Of a stretch of 64,000 bases of DNA, positions 55,650-64,000 are shown one piece after another. The position numbers and the translations under genes were made by a program. Below the pieces are notes generated by a model. That model was not told the DNA's origin. It worked only from the letters and a program-made list of their open reading frames with translations, and did not search any database. This stretch comes from Paraburkholderia sp. BL23I1N1 (GTDB lineage Bacteria > Pseudomonadota > Gammaproteobacteria > Burkholderiales > Burkholderiaceae), in contig NZ_RAPV01000001.1 in assembly GCF_003610295.1 (NCBI RefSeq), positions 4,650,001 through 4,714,000 of the forward strand, given 5' to 3'. The number at the start of each line of letters is the position of its first letter. Position 1 is the first letter of the stretch.

Positions 55650-55730
55650 CCATGCCGGCAAGCGGCATGGCTGATCACCAACACCCCCAATCACCCCCAA
55701 TCACCCCTCGTTGCAGGGGTGTTTGCTTTT
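55650..55730 (+). terminator. Hairpin plus Rho-independent terminator
   Basis: CCATGCCG-GCAAG-CGGCATGG at 55650-55670 is a perfect hairpin. CACCCCT-CGTTGC-AGGGGTG at 55702-55721, followed by TTTGCTTTT, is a proper terminator. Between them a 10-bp unit (ACCCCCAATC) is repeated in tandem. Confidence 0.75.
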
Positions 55731-55778
55731 CTGCGGTACGAAAGCGCGAGCATCGAGTTATGACCGGGCGTTATCGGG

Positions 55779-56159
55779 TCATCGTGTCATCGGCGCCCCC
55801 GGGCCCAACCACGCGAGCCGCCCCAGCCAACGCCTGACGAAACCTCGTCGGGCGGGCAGCGCGCAACTCAACGACACGCGCGCGGTGCGTTCGCTATCCG
55901 CGCTGATCCACACGCGTTCGCCGCGTTGCAGCCGGAACTCGTTGCCGGGTTCGAGCCAGTGATCGTAAGGCGAGTTGACGCGCGTGAGCCACAGGCGCGC
56001 GCCGTGCGCGTGCAGCGTGCTGTCGGCGTCGACGCGCCATGTCAGCGTTGCGCCTGGCACTACGGAAAAATGTAGCACTACCTTCGGCAGACTCTCTTCC
56101 TGTTGCCAGGCAGACAGACTTGAGTCGTCATCCATGCACTGCGGGCTTGCCTGATCCAT
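55779..56159 (-). CDS. DUF2917 protein
   Basis: A 126-residue protein of DUF2917, a small cupin-like beta fold of unknown role. The core LTWRVDADSTLHAHGARLWLTRVNSPYDHWLEPGNEFRL (position about residues 38-76) holds the LWVT-like strand and the WLxPGxxxxL motif. The C-terminus is Arg/Trp-rich. I selected ATG 56159 because GGAG lies six bases upstream; two ATG codons at 56174 and 56171 are alternatives. Confidence 0.7.
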   Translation of the reverse strand: MDQASPQCMDDDSSLSAWQQEESLPKVVLHFSVVPGATLTWRVDADSTLHAHGARLWLTRVNSPYDHWLEPGNEFRLQRGERVWISADSERTARVSLSCALPARRGFVRRWLGRLAWLGPGAPMTR

Positions 56160-56205
56160 CTTGCTCTCCATCATCGAGCCGGCGGACAGAGGCACCCACA
56201 AAACA

Positions 56206-56236
56206 AAAGGCCCCTTCCGTTACCGGCGGGGCCTTT
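56206..56236 (-). terminator. Terminator of the VirK/YbjX-like gene
   Basis: On the minus strand: AAAGGCCCC, 13-base loop, GGGGCCTTTTGTTTTG. The T-rich tail is on the minus-strand side, so it serves the gene ending at 56408 and insulates the DUF2917 gene. Confidence 0.75.
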
Positions 56237-56407
56237 GGGTCTTGTTTGCAGATTCAGACTGCTAACGCGCACGTGCTCCCAAATGCCTGCCGATGATGGC
56301 ATGCATTGTTCGATTTTCAATCGCGACTGGGATGGAGGTGTGCGTCAACATGTGAATGAGTGTGCCGTTTTGCCGCATGCCTTGTCAATGAAAAAATCGC
56401 AATAGAT

Positions 56408-57412
56408 TCAAGCGACAACGCGAGGTGTGCAGAGCCGCTCAGTCTTGCTTGCCGCGACGTTGCGGCGAATCTGGCCGGCAAGCGCGTTTCGCAATGCGTA
56501 ACGCTTGCGTCGGGTTGCGTCGCCGGTACCGTCGCCTTCGCGTTCAGCCAGATAACGCACAGGCGGCGCGAGGACGAACCAGCCATTCCAGCGCGCGAGT
56601 GCTCCACACTCGATCGAGAGCCGATCGTAGTCCGCGGCTACGCGACGCCTTCTCAGGCAATAGCGCCAGTTGGCATAGATATGCGCCTGCTTCGAGACAA
56701 TGAAGGTGCCGCCCGCATCGAGTGCCGCGGCGACACATTGCGCGAGGTAAATCACCAGCACTTTCGGCCGCAGGCCATACCAGCGCCTCGTGAGTGCGCG
56801 AAACAGTTCGCGTCCGTTGACCGAACTGTCCGGACCCTGCACGGAGCCGATGCAAAGACGGGGACGGCGCACTTTGCCGCCGAGGTAGGCGAGACTGAAC
56901 GTGCAGGAGACGATGCGCTGATCGCGCGCATCGCGGATGCACAAGGTCCAGTCGCCTTCCTTCTGAAACTGTTCGATTGACTCGAGCGACACGTGCCAGC
57001 GCTCGGCGCCCACCCCGAACGACGCGATCGGCGCCGAGCCGACGGCGGCGATACGCGCGGCGAGTTGCGGCACGCGCTGCTGTGTCAGCGCGTGATGATC
57101 GAGGCTCGCCGTGAGGCGTTCGCGCGGGCTGAAGCGGGTATGGAGGAACGGCCGATGCATGCGTTCGAGCGCCGTGGGATGACGTTGCACCAGATCGTGC
57201 AAAGGCGAAATGGCACAGCGTTTGAGCCATACTTGCGTGGAACGCCACGACATCAGCGAGCGCAGCCACAGACGCATGCGGCGCCAGCGATGAAACACGC
57301 TGGTGCCGGGATAGAGTGCATGGGCGGCTTGCTGAATGACCGCAAAGGGCGCAGTAGCTCTCGCGAACCACGGCGAGTGGGCGCGAGTTCCTTCGTTGGA
57401 AGCAGTCGTCAC
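56408..57412 (-). CDS. VirK/YbjX family protein (DUF535)
   Basis: A 334-residue protein matching DUF535: YPGTSVFHRWRRMRLWLRSL near residue 34, GDWTLCIRDARDQRIVSCTFSL near 175, and KVLVIYLAQCVAAALDAG near 240. Named relatives are VirK and YbjX, linked to virulence and envelope-stress resistance, but the biochemistry is unclear. It is probably cytoplasmic; no signal peptide. The Arg content is high. Confidence 0.8.
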   Translation of the reverse strand: MTTASNEGTRAHSPWFARATAPFAVIQQAAHALYPGTSVFHRWRRMRLWLRSLMSWRSTQVWLKRCAISPLHDLVQRHPTALERMHRPFLHTRFSPRERLTASLDHHALTQQRVPQLAARIAAVGSAPIASFGVGAERWHVSLESIEQFQKEGDWTLCIRDARDQRIVSCTFSLAYLGGKVRRPRLCIGSVQGPDSSVNGRELFRALTRRWYGLRPKVLVIYLAQCVAAALDAGGTFIVSKQAHIYANWRYCLRRRRVAADYDRLSIECGALARWNGWFVLAPPVRYLAEREGDGTGDATRRKRYALRNALAGQIRRNVAASKTERLCTPRVVA

Positions 57413-57688
57413 GGCAGTTCCTTGGGCTATTTCTATCGGGGGATGCTAGCCGCGCGCATTGCGCGTCCGTGTCGAAATGCTTGTGCGTTTGTCGAGTTTT
57501 GTCGGTCGTGTCGCACGATGTGCGGCGCATCCGCTATGCTGTGCGCCGAGCCGGCACGTCCGGCCGCTGCCGGTGTGATCTGCGCCGTGCGGATGTGTAC
57601 GTCACGCGGCACCATCGTTTGCTGATCGTGCACTGCGTTATACCGTTTCTCGTCGCTATTGAACAGTCAGCCCCGAACGATTCGCCCC

Positions 57689-58393
57689 ATGCCATTCCGG
57701 ATCCTGCTTGTCGAAGACGATGACCGCCTGTCCGCGCTGGTCGCCGGTTATCTGCGCAAACACGAATATGAAGTCGAGACTGTGCTGCACGGTAACGACG
57801 CCGTGCCGGCCATTCTCAAGCGCCGCCCGGACCTGGTGATTCTCGACGTCAACCTGCCTGGCAAGGACGGTTTCCAGATTTGCCGCGAGGCGCGCGAGCA
57901 ATTCGACGGCGTGATCATCATGGTGACTGCGCGCGACGAGCAGTTCGACGAAGTGCTGGGCCTCGAATTCGGCGCGGACGACTACGTGCATAAGCCTGTC
58001 GAGCCGCGTGTGCTGCTGGCGCGCATCAAGGCGCAGCTGCGCCGGGTGAACGCGCGCACGCCGGAGGCGGCCCAACCCGAGAGCTACACCTTCGGCAAGT
58101 TCGAGATCAGCCGGGCGAGCCGCGCGGTCAAGCTTCCGGACGGCAGCCTGCCCGAGCTGACATCGGCCGAATTTGATTTGTTGTGGGCGTTGGTGAGTTG
58201 CGCGGGCGAAGTGGTGAGCCGCGACGAGTTGATGCGGCAGCTGCGCGGTATCGAGTTCGACGGCCTTGACCGTACGATCGACGGCGGCATTTCCAAGCTG
58301 CGTCGCAAGCTGCATGACGACGCCGGCACCCCGCAGCGCATCAAGACGGTGCGCGGCAAGGGCTATCAGTTCAGCAAGCTGGCGTGGGATTGA
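57689..58393 (+). CDS. OmpR-family response regulator (RstA-like)
   Basis: A 234-residue regulator. The receiver holds acidic residues D10-D11, phospho-acceptor D53 (VILDVNLPGKDG), T80 and K102, all intact. A winged-helix DNA-binding domain follows from about residue 135 (LTSAEFDLLWALVSCAGEVVSRDELM, IDGGISKLRRKL, KTVRGKGYQF). It resembles RstA. The likely partner kinase lies 1.3 kb downstream, beyond a broken hydrolase gene. The ATG at 57689 is the normal N-terminus. Confidence 0.9.
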   Translation: MPFRILLVEDDDRLSALVAGYLRKHEYEVETVLHGNDAVPAILKRRPDLVILDVNLPGKDGFQICREAREQFDGVIIMVTARDEQFDEVLGLEFGADDYVHKPVEPRVLLARIKAQLRRVNARTPEAAQPESYTFGKFEISRASRAVKLPDGSLPELTSAEFDLLWALVSCAGEVVSRDELMRQLRGIEFDGLDRTIDGGISKLRRKLHDDAGTPQRIKTVRGKGYQFSKLAWD

Positions 58394-58566
58394 AGGCGCT
58401 GCGGCTGAGGTTGAGACTGAGGTTCGGGTGAGTTGACGTTGCGTTTCGATGGCGTAATACGTCGAAATATCGGCCGACAAAACTCTACAAACGCGGTCGC
58501 AAATCGACAGTGATGCGAGGCGGGGATGATTAGCATCGCGGGCTTGTGCAACGACAGGCTAAGCGA

Positions 58567-59350
58567 TGTCCGCTCGCGTTTCCCCTCTTTCCGGCCATGC
58601 CGTGTTGATGATTCACGGTTTAGGCGCACGCGCCATGATTTTGGCGCGCTCGATCGCAAGTTCGAGCAGATTGGTTGCGACGTGCATTTGCCGTCGCTGC
58701 CGGGCCACGGTTCGAACCCTGACGCATTGAGCCGGGTGACCTTGAGCGACTACATGCAGCTGCTGAGCCGCACTTACCGCGACCTGGTGGCGCGATACGA
58801 GCGCGTCGACGTTGGGGGCATTTCGATGGGGGCATTGCTTGCGGTGATGTTGAGTGCGCGCGAGCGCATGACGACGGGGCGCCTGATTCTGCTGTCGCCG
58901 CCCTTGTTCCTCGATGGTTGGGGCGGCTCACGTCTACGGCCGTTGCGCTATTTGATGGACTGCGTGCCGGGTCTGCGCAGATTGATTCGCGTGCCGGAGG
59001 GCGAGCCGTTTGGCATTAAGAATGCGCGCATTTGCAACCTGATCCGCCGCCACTTGCAGAAGGGGAGCGGCGTCCACTATCCGTACGTGCCGTTGGCGGC
59101 GATCGAGCAGGTGGACTGGATGCGTTTCGCGGTGAGGCGGGCTTTGGGCCGCGTAACCTGCGAGACCTTGGTCATGCATTCCGAGGAAAACGAGGTGACG
59201 AGCATCCGCTCTGCGGAGTTCGTGTGCGAGCACCTGGGAAGCCGTTCGGTGACGCTCGTGCGCTTGACCGGCAGCTACCACATGATCACACTGGACAACG
59301 AGCGAGACACGGTAGCGGAGCGACCCCTGGCATTCGTGCGAAGGACGTAA
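58567..59350 (+). pseudogene. Frameshifted alpha/beta hydrolase (carboxylesterase-like)
   Basis: The ATG at 58567 opens a frame giving VLMIHGLG, the oxyanion-hole motif. The rest of the fold is one frame over: RHDFGALDRKFEQIG, LPSLPGHG, nucleophile GISMG, and catalytic-histidine region GSYHMITLDNER. Inserting one G at 58625-58627 would give HGLGGTRHDFG, exactly the family pattern. So one base is missing, by mutation or sequencing error. Downstream of the break the gene is intact, which suggests recent loss. It lies between the response regulator and the kinase, and may belong to their operon. Confidence 0.75.
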
Positions 59351-59586
59351 GAGGCAACGAAAAAGGCGGGACCGAGCGAAGCAACCCACCGGCAGCACGC
59401 AAAGGAACCAAGCTAAACTGCCACTGGTTCCAGGGAAAAGGGCTTCGGCGCACGCAGCGCCGCCGGAAGAATGAGTGCCTTGTCACTGTGGCCGAATGTG
59501 CGAGGGCACGGATTCCAGATGCACCACTACCTCCTCCAAGCCAGGGGACCCACTTATGAGCTAGCGGTGTGAAGCGGCTTTCTTTG

Positions 59587-59622
59587 CTTACTTTCTTTGC
59601 CGCCCGCGGCAAAGAAAGTAAG
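59587..59622. repeat. Perfect 16-bp inverted repeat (dispersed-repeat candidate)
   Basis: CTTACTTTCTTTGCCG, loop CCCG, and its exact complement. It lies in the 343-bp gap 59351-59693, which has no gene. The sequence is unlike local composition. I recall similar TTTCTTTGCCG hairpins near genes in Burkholderia-group genomes, but could not check copy number. It could also act as a terminator before the kinase gene. Confidence 0.65.
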
Positions 59623-59693
59623 TGCCTGCCCCGCACAGGGGCGACGCTAATAGACCACAAACGCACGAAAAGAACAGAAGAGAAGACAAAGAA

Positions 59694-60824
59694 ATGCCAC
59701 CCTCAGCGGAGCAAAAAAAGCTAACCCCTTACCGATATGGAAAATGGCGCTGGCACCGTTTCCGCCGTTCCTGGACGGACACGAGGGCAGACAGAATCCC
59801 GAGTTGGTCGAGGCTATACGTACGCGTCTACACACGCTTACTAACACTAACAGCACTAGTACTAGCAGCCTCAATAGCAACGCTAGCCCTAACACTAAAA
59901 ACCTCCCCATCAATCTGGCAAACAATAGCAACAGCCAAAACCGCAATACCAATCGCACTAGCAACCCTATCGCTGCCAGCAATAACAGCGTACCGCTGGA
60001 TGCGCCCAGTCTGGCTAGACCTGGTAATGGTCCGCGAACGCGCGATCGACTTCACTGGCGGCCGCTTCAACACCCGCGCCCGCGAGTCGCACAGCGTGAT
60101 AATCGGCCCTTTAGCCCGTACGCTAAACGCGCTAGCAGAACGTATGGAACGCCTGATCGCCGCGCAGCGCGAACTCACCAACGGCATCTCCCACGAACTC
60201 CGCACGCCGCTAGCCCGCGTACGCTTCGCACTAGAAAACCTGCGCGAACCCGCTTCCGCGGCCGAATACAACAGCGCATTGGCGAGCGTCGACCAGGACG
60301 TCACCGAACTCGACGAGCTCATCGACATGAGCCTGACTTACGCGCGCCTCGAATACAGCTCCCTGCAATCGAACCTCGAATCCACACTATTGGCAGCATG
60401 GTTCGAAAGCCAGATCACCGATGCCACGCTGCTTTACGCGGACAAGCAACTCGTCCCGCAAGTCGACGTCGACACATCGCTACGCGTGGTGATGGACAAG
60501 CGCCTCATGTCTTACGCAATGCGAAACCTGCTGCGCAACGCCAGCAAATACGCGCATTCGCGAATCATGGTCGGCCTGAGCGTCAAGCACGGCAATGTGG
60601 AGATCTACGTGGAAGACGACGGCACAGGCGTGCCGCCCGAGCAGCGCGCGCGCATTTTCGACGCCTTTGTGCGGCTCGATCGCCAGACCGGCGGCTACGG
60701 ATTGGGACTTGCGATTACGCAGCAGGTGCTGCGCGCGCATCACGGCCGCATCGCCGTCACCGATCCCCTGACCCTAAGCGGCGCGCGCTTCGAAATGAGC
60801 TGGCCGGTGGGCACGTTGACGTGA
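59694..60824 (+). CDS. Sensor histidine kinase (RstB-like)
   Basis: A 376-residue membrane kinase. Helix 1 (LLTLTALVLAASIATLALTL) and helix 2 (TAIPIALATLSLPAITAY) lie at about residues 48-67 and 80-97, with a very short periplasmic loop. HAMP follows, then the H-box with His167 (GISHELRTPLAR), N-box LLRNASKYA, G1 VEDDGTGVPPEQRARIFDAF and G2 GGYGLGLAI. Codons in residues about 45-150 are rich in CTA, ATA, ACA and GCA, unlike the rest. The ATG at 59694 lacks a strong ribosome binding site, so the true start is uncertain. Confidence 0.85.
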   Translation: MPPSAEQKKLTPYRYGKWRWHRFRRSWTDTRADRIPSWSRLYVRVYTRLLTLTALVLAASIATLALTLKTSPSIWQTIATAKTAIPIALATLSLPAITAYRWMRPVWLDLVMVRERAIDFTGGRFNTRARESHSVIIGPLARTLNALAERMERLIAAQRELTNGISHELRTPLARVRFALENLREPASAAEYNSALASVDQDVTELDELIDMSLTYARLEYSSLQSNLESTLLAAWFESQITDATLLYADKQLVPQVDVDTSLRVVMDKRLMSYAMRNLLRNASKYAHSRIMVGLSVKHGNVEIYVEDDGTGVPPEQRARIFDAFVRLDRQTGGYGLGLAITQQVLRAHHGRIAVTDPLTLSGARFEMSWPVGTLT

Positions 60825-60846
60825 AACACGCGATGCCTACGCAACC

Positions 60847-63177
60847 TCAATAGGTATGTCCCAACTGGAAGTAGAAGTTACTGCGCCCGCCCGGTGCGAA
60901 CGCTACGCCCAGATACATCGGTCCGAATGAACTGGTCAGCGCGGTGAAAATCGTCACGCTGCGCTTCAGCGGTCCGCTGCCGAACTGCGAATCGCGGGTC
61001 CAGACGTTGCCGGCTTCAACGCTTAAGCCCGCAAACAGGCCACGAATCGGCGATGCGTTGAACGTGGCAAGCTGATTCATGTACGTGACCTGGCCATACG
61101 CCATCGAGTTGCCGGACAGTTGGTCGGCGGCGTAGGCCGACAAATGCTGGAAGCCGCCCAGCGTGAAGCCGAACGGATTCGTCAGATTGGTGCCGCCGAA
61201 ATCGTTACCCGCCTCAATGCTCGCGTTGACACTGTGCCGTCCATAGCTCGCCGCGACAATACTTTTGCCGTACACCTCGGTGAAGCTGTCGCTGCCTGCG
61301 AACAGCGACCGTTCTACGCGTAGTTCGCCGAAGTAACCTTTGCGGGCAAATAGCGGATCGTCGAGCTGGTCGATCACGAGACGTGCGCGTGCGCTAAGCT
61401 GCCGCCCATAAATATCGGGAAACAGCAGTGGCGAGTTGAGGGTGTCGTCGAGCGGCAAGTTGTATTGGGGCGACGCGAAGCCATGCGCGTAGGCCACACC
61501 GATACGGAAGTCGCCGAGACGCGCGAGCGGTATGCCGAAATCGAGCCCGGCGACCTCGGTTTGCAAGCGGTATTGCGTGACCTTGACGTTGCCGGAGTCG
61601 TCGTAGAGGTTGGCATAACGGCGTTGAAACTCGAAATAGGGCGCGACGTAATAGCCAAAAGAACTCGACAGCGGCTGTCGCAGCTCCGCATGCAGGTCAA
61701 GCAGATCGCTGCCGACGGTCCCGTCTACTCGCCCTTCGAGCCCGGACGAAGTGAGCCACGGCCGGCGATAACCGAGATGCAGCCGGAAGCCGCCTTCGTC
61801 CGTCGAACTGCTCGATAAACCGAGCCCAAATAGCAGGAAATTGGGTCCCCACTGCTTCTGCTGCGCGGAGACGACGAGCTTGTGCACGTCGCCGTCGTCG
61901 ACGAGTTGCTGGCTTACATTGTCGAAATCGCCCGTGGTGGAGAGCGCCAGCAAGTCCTTGTTGAGCGCGACCGGATCGTACACGTCGCCGGGTTTGACGT
62001 GTAACGCGGCGCGGATGCGTGCCTCGGGCACGGCGCCCGGCGAGGCGATCTCGATCTGCGTGATCCGCACCGGACGCATGGGGAGCGTGCCATGCCGGGC
62101 GCGCCACGCGGCGTAGTCGGCGGGCGAGAGCGCCAGATGCTGAAGCTGCGGCATGGCCGCGCGCGTGGCGGCGGCGCCGGCCGCGATCGCCTGGCTCGCG
62201 TTGGCGAAATCGGTGAAGCTCAGTGAGCCGAGCGCCGGTTCGATCAGTAGGTCACCGGTTTGCAACTGCTCACGTTGGCGCGCAACGTTCTGGTGAATCA
62301 GGATGCCGATCATCTGCTGCATCACGTCGGCGGGCGAAGCGAGCGCATTCAGCGGCCGCAGCGGTGAGCCGATATCCACGGCGATCACGACGTTCGCGCC
62401 CATGCCGCGCGCCGTTTCGATCGGCAGATTGCTGACGATGCCGCCGTCCACCAAGGTACGCCCGTCGATATCGGCCGGCGCGAACAGGCCGGGCAACGCC
62501 ATGCTGGCGCGAATCGCCTGCGGCAGCGAACCGTGATCGAGCACCACCTTCTGGCCGGTGCTCAGATCGGTGGCGATCGCGCGATAAGGAATCGGCAGGC
62601 GGTCGAACGAAACGTTGCCCGGTACGGCGGACGTCCAGTCCTGCAGCAACGCTTGCAGGCGATTGCCCTGGACGAGCCCGACCGGCAAGCGGAAGCCATT
62701 AGCGCCGTAACCGAGCGAGAGGCTGTTCGCGTACAGCCGCTCGTCTTCGCGACGGGATTGGGGCAGATCGGCGCGGTCGGTGACGTCGAAGGCGATGTCG
62801 GCGAGGTTGACCCCGGCGAGGCGGTTTTGCATGTCCTGCGCGGTCATGCCGCTCGCGTACAGGCCGCCGACTACCGAGCCCATGCTGGTGGCTGCGATGC
62901 AGTCGACCGGAATGCGGTTTTCCTCGAGCACCTTCAACACGCCGAGGTGGGCATAGCCGCGTGCGCCGCCGCCTGACAGCACGAGACCGACAGCGGGCCG
63001 GCCAGCCGGGCCGGCTTCGGCGCGACACGCGGAATCGGCTGCGTGAGCGGAATGCGCGAAGTTGGCGATCCCCCAGGTCAGCACCACCACGGTGCTGCGC
63101 AAACGAAGAACGATAGGCCGGCGGCGCCTGGGTGCCGCAGTTTGTTGTAGTTGTTCGCTCGCCAACGCTCGACTCAT
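60847..63177 (-). CDS. Type Vd patatin-like autotransporter (PlpD-like)
   Basis: A 776-residue secreted lipase-barrel protein. A long basic signal region ends at AHAAD. The patatin domain (about residues 60-330) has oxyanion loop SGGGARGYAHLG, nucleophile serine in AATSMGS and catalytic aspartate in DGGIVSNLPI. A POTRA-like domain (about 370-440, PVRITQIEIASPG) and a 16-strand D15/Omp85-type barrel complete it, ending FQLGHTY. In PlpD this layout exports a phospholipase A to the surface. The nucleophile elbow reads AxSxG rather than GxSxG. Confidence 0.88.
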   Translation of the reverse strand: MSRALASEQLQQTAAPRRRRPIVLRLRSTVVVLTWGIANFAHSAHAADSACRAEAGPAGRPAVGLVLSGGGARGYAHLGVLKVLEENRIPVDCIAATSMGSVVGGLYASGMTAQDMQNRLAGVNLADIAFDVTDRADLPQSRREDERLYANSLSLGYGANGFRLPVGLVQGNRLQALLQDWTSAVPGNVSFDRLPIPYRAIATDLSTGQKVVLDHGSLPQAIRASMALPGLFAPADIDGRTLVDGGIVSNLPIETARGMGANVVIAVDIGSPLRPLNALASPADVMQQMIGILIHQNVARQREQLQTGDLLIEPALGSLSFTDFANASQAIAAGAAATRAAMPQLQHLALSPADYAAWRARHGTLPMRPVRITQIEIASPGAVPEARIRAALHVKPGDVYDPVALNKDLLALSTTGDFDNVSQQLVDDGDVHKLVVSAQQKQWGPNFLLFGLGLSSSSTDEGGFRLHLGYRRPWLTSSGLEGRVDGTVGSDLLDLHAELRQPLSSSFGYYVAPYFEFQRRYANLYDDSGNVKVTQYRLQTEVAGLDFGIPLARLGDFRIGVAYAHGFASPQYNLPLDDTLNSPLLFPDIYGRQLSARARLVIDQLDDPLFARKGYFGELRVERSLFAGSDSFTEVYGKSIVAASYGRHSVNASIEAGNDFGGTNLTNPFGFTLGGFQHLSAYAADQLSGNSMAYGQVTYMNQLATFNASPIRGLFAGLSVEAGNVWTRDSQFGSGPLKRSVTIFTALTSSFGPMYLGVAFAPGGRSNFYFQLGHTY

Positions 63178-63356
63178 CGGTTTTGATGCAAGAAGAAAGA
63201 CGAGAGATTACATCGTTTTGCACCGGTAAAAACAGGTGATTTCGTGAAAACGCAGGTTTACGGGAAAGCGCAGGCGGAACGCCTCGAGCCGCGCCTCAAT
63301 GCGAGGTGCCCGGATGAAGCGCGCCGGCGCCGGGCGCACGGCGCGACGTCTCGCTG

Positions 63357-64000
63357 CTAGCTGCGCACCAAAGCACGCACCGCCCGCGCTGCCAGCGGAT
63401 GCCCCATATCCGGTGCAACGAAATGAGCTACCTTGCGCTCGGCAAGGTTGATCGTGACGTAGTCGTTCGGCGCCTTTGTGTTGAGACCGTCAGACGCCGA
63501 GTGATACTCGATACGTAACTGCGCCGCGGTGACGACGATGCGCAGATAGCCATAATTGGTGTCGTCGTAGTTTTCCAGCACGACCTGATCGGCGGTGGCC
63601 GAGGCTGCCTGGATGATTTGCGGCGCGCGGATGGTGGGCGCCCCCTTTGCGGCGAGCTTGATCAAACCGTGCCCGCCGTTGCCGCACACGAGGTAGGGAA
63701 TCTGCGTGCCGTCCGCATTTCGTGTGCGCGTGAAGCGCTGATAGTTGTGAGCATGACCGGAAAGAAACGCGTGCGGCCACACGCCGTTCGCTTCGCAGAC
63801 CTTGTCGATCTGCGCCAGCATATCGACGCTCGATCCGTGTCCGCCCGCGGAGTAGGGTGGATGATGATCCGCGATCAGCAGTGCGCCGTTGAACTGCTCG
63901 GCTTTGATGCGCTTGAGCGCGGCGTCGAGAAAATCAAGCTGAGTACTGCCGATCTTGGGGTCTGAAATCACCCCGGGATCTTCGAGCGTATTGCTGTAAA
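63357..64000 (-). CDS. Metallophosphoesterase (calcineurin-like), N-terminus off the window edge
   Basis: The C-terminal 214 residues of a binuclear metallophosphatase running in from the right edge; the frame is open to 64000 with no start in view. ALLIADHHPPYSAGGHGS supplies a metal-ligand histidine, and FLSGHAHNYQRF is the GHxH motif. It resembles purple-acid-phosphatase-like or 3',5'-cyclic phosphodiesterase-type enzymes. The substrate and any signal peptide cannot be judged. Confidence 0.8.
   Translation of the reverse strand, partial: YSNTLEDPGVISDPKIGSTQLDFLDAALKRIKAEQFNGALLIADHHPPYSAGGHGSSVDMLAQIDKVCEANGVWPHAFLSGHAHNYQRFTRTRNADGTQIPYLVCGNGGHGLIKLAAKGAPTIRAPQIIQAASATADQVVLENYDDTNYGYLRIVVTAAQLRIEYHSASDGLNTKAPNDYVTINLAERKVAHFVAPDMGHPLAARAVRALVRS

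Noticed and set aside
59744-60853. 369-codon overlapping frame in the kinase gene, rich in Asn/Ser/Thr
   Set aside because: Low-complexity product of the A-ending codons of the kinase in another frame; the kinase frame has all catalytic boxes.

Overview
The window is high-GC DNA with dense, short-spaced operons. Gene content is typical of a Burkholderiaceae genome, most likely Paraburkholderia: DUF4148 and DUF2968 proteins, a Gram-negative trimeric porin, an oxidoreductase-like cysteine protein, carbon-phosphorus lyase genes and a beta-ketoadipate thiolase. The assignment rests on protein resemblance only. No rRNA, tRNA, CRISPR array, transposase or phage gene was seen. The window looks like chromosomal core plus catabolic accessory DNA rather than a mobile island.

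Layout. 1-12 kb holds mixed housekeeping genes: an edge-truncated polysaccharide deacetylase, an SDR, a sirtuin, a PNPOx-fold protein, a DUF938 methyltransferase-like protein, gnd, DUF4148, DUF2968, a cupin, an NlpD-like LysM/LytM lipoprotein, threonine aldolase and a DHA2 exporter. 12.5-21.3 kb holds glycogen phosphorylase, a frameshifted lipoprotein with a DTG aspartyl-protease-like motif, small membrane or hypothetical proteins, a porin, an M14 metallo-carboxypeptidase-like protein and an amino-acid binding protein. 21.9-24.9 kb is a two-gene unit of a PotD-like binding protein and a membrane GGDEF protein. 24.9-32.7 kb is a sugar-acid locus: divergent uxuB-like reductase, then manD, an MHS-type transporter, idnD, an ACS-type transporter and a GntR/FCD regulator. 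33.0-36.6 kb holds an unassigned cluster of a lipoprotein, an exported protein and a lytic transglycosylase, followed by an LPG-synthase-TM protein and a convergent GT2 glycosyltransferase. 36.7-44.9 kb is the C-P lyase locus: phnGHIJKLM on the minus strand and phnF, a DUF1045 gene and phnN on the plus strand, separated by a perfect 18-bp palindrome. 45-52.8 kb holds an M20 amidohydrolase, an IclR regulator and a threonate/erythronate operon (gntR, ltnD, otnK, otnC, otnI, denD). 53.3-64 kb holds pcaF, exported and DUF proteins, a VirK/YbjX-like protein, an RstA-type response regulator, a frameshifted hydrolase, a histidine kinase, a type Vd patatin and an edge-truncated metallophosphoesterase.

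How the genes work together. Three catabolic modules are nearly self-contained. The sugar-acid locus would interconvert fructuronate, mannonate and KDG and oxidise idonate. The phn locus converts alkylphosphonates to PRPP plus alkane but has no transporter and no PhnP in view. The threonate/erythronate operon leads to dihydroxyacetone phosphate and also lacks a transporter.

The most interesting points are a reading frame broken exactly inside a four-copy GCGCC pentanucleotide repeat; a stand-alone polyamine-type binding protein translationally coupled to a diguanylate cyclase that lacks the inhibitory RxxD site; a histidine kinase whose membrane region is written in A-ending codons foreign to the rest of the window; and a hydrolase inactivated by what looks like one missing G, lying between a response regulator and a kinase.
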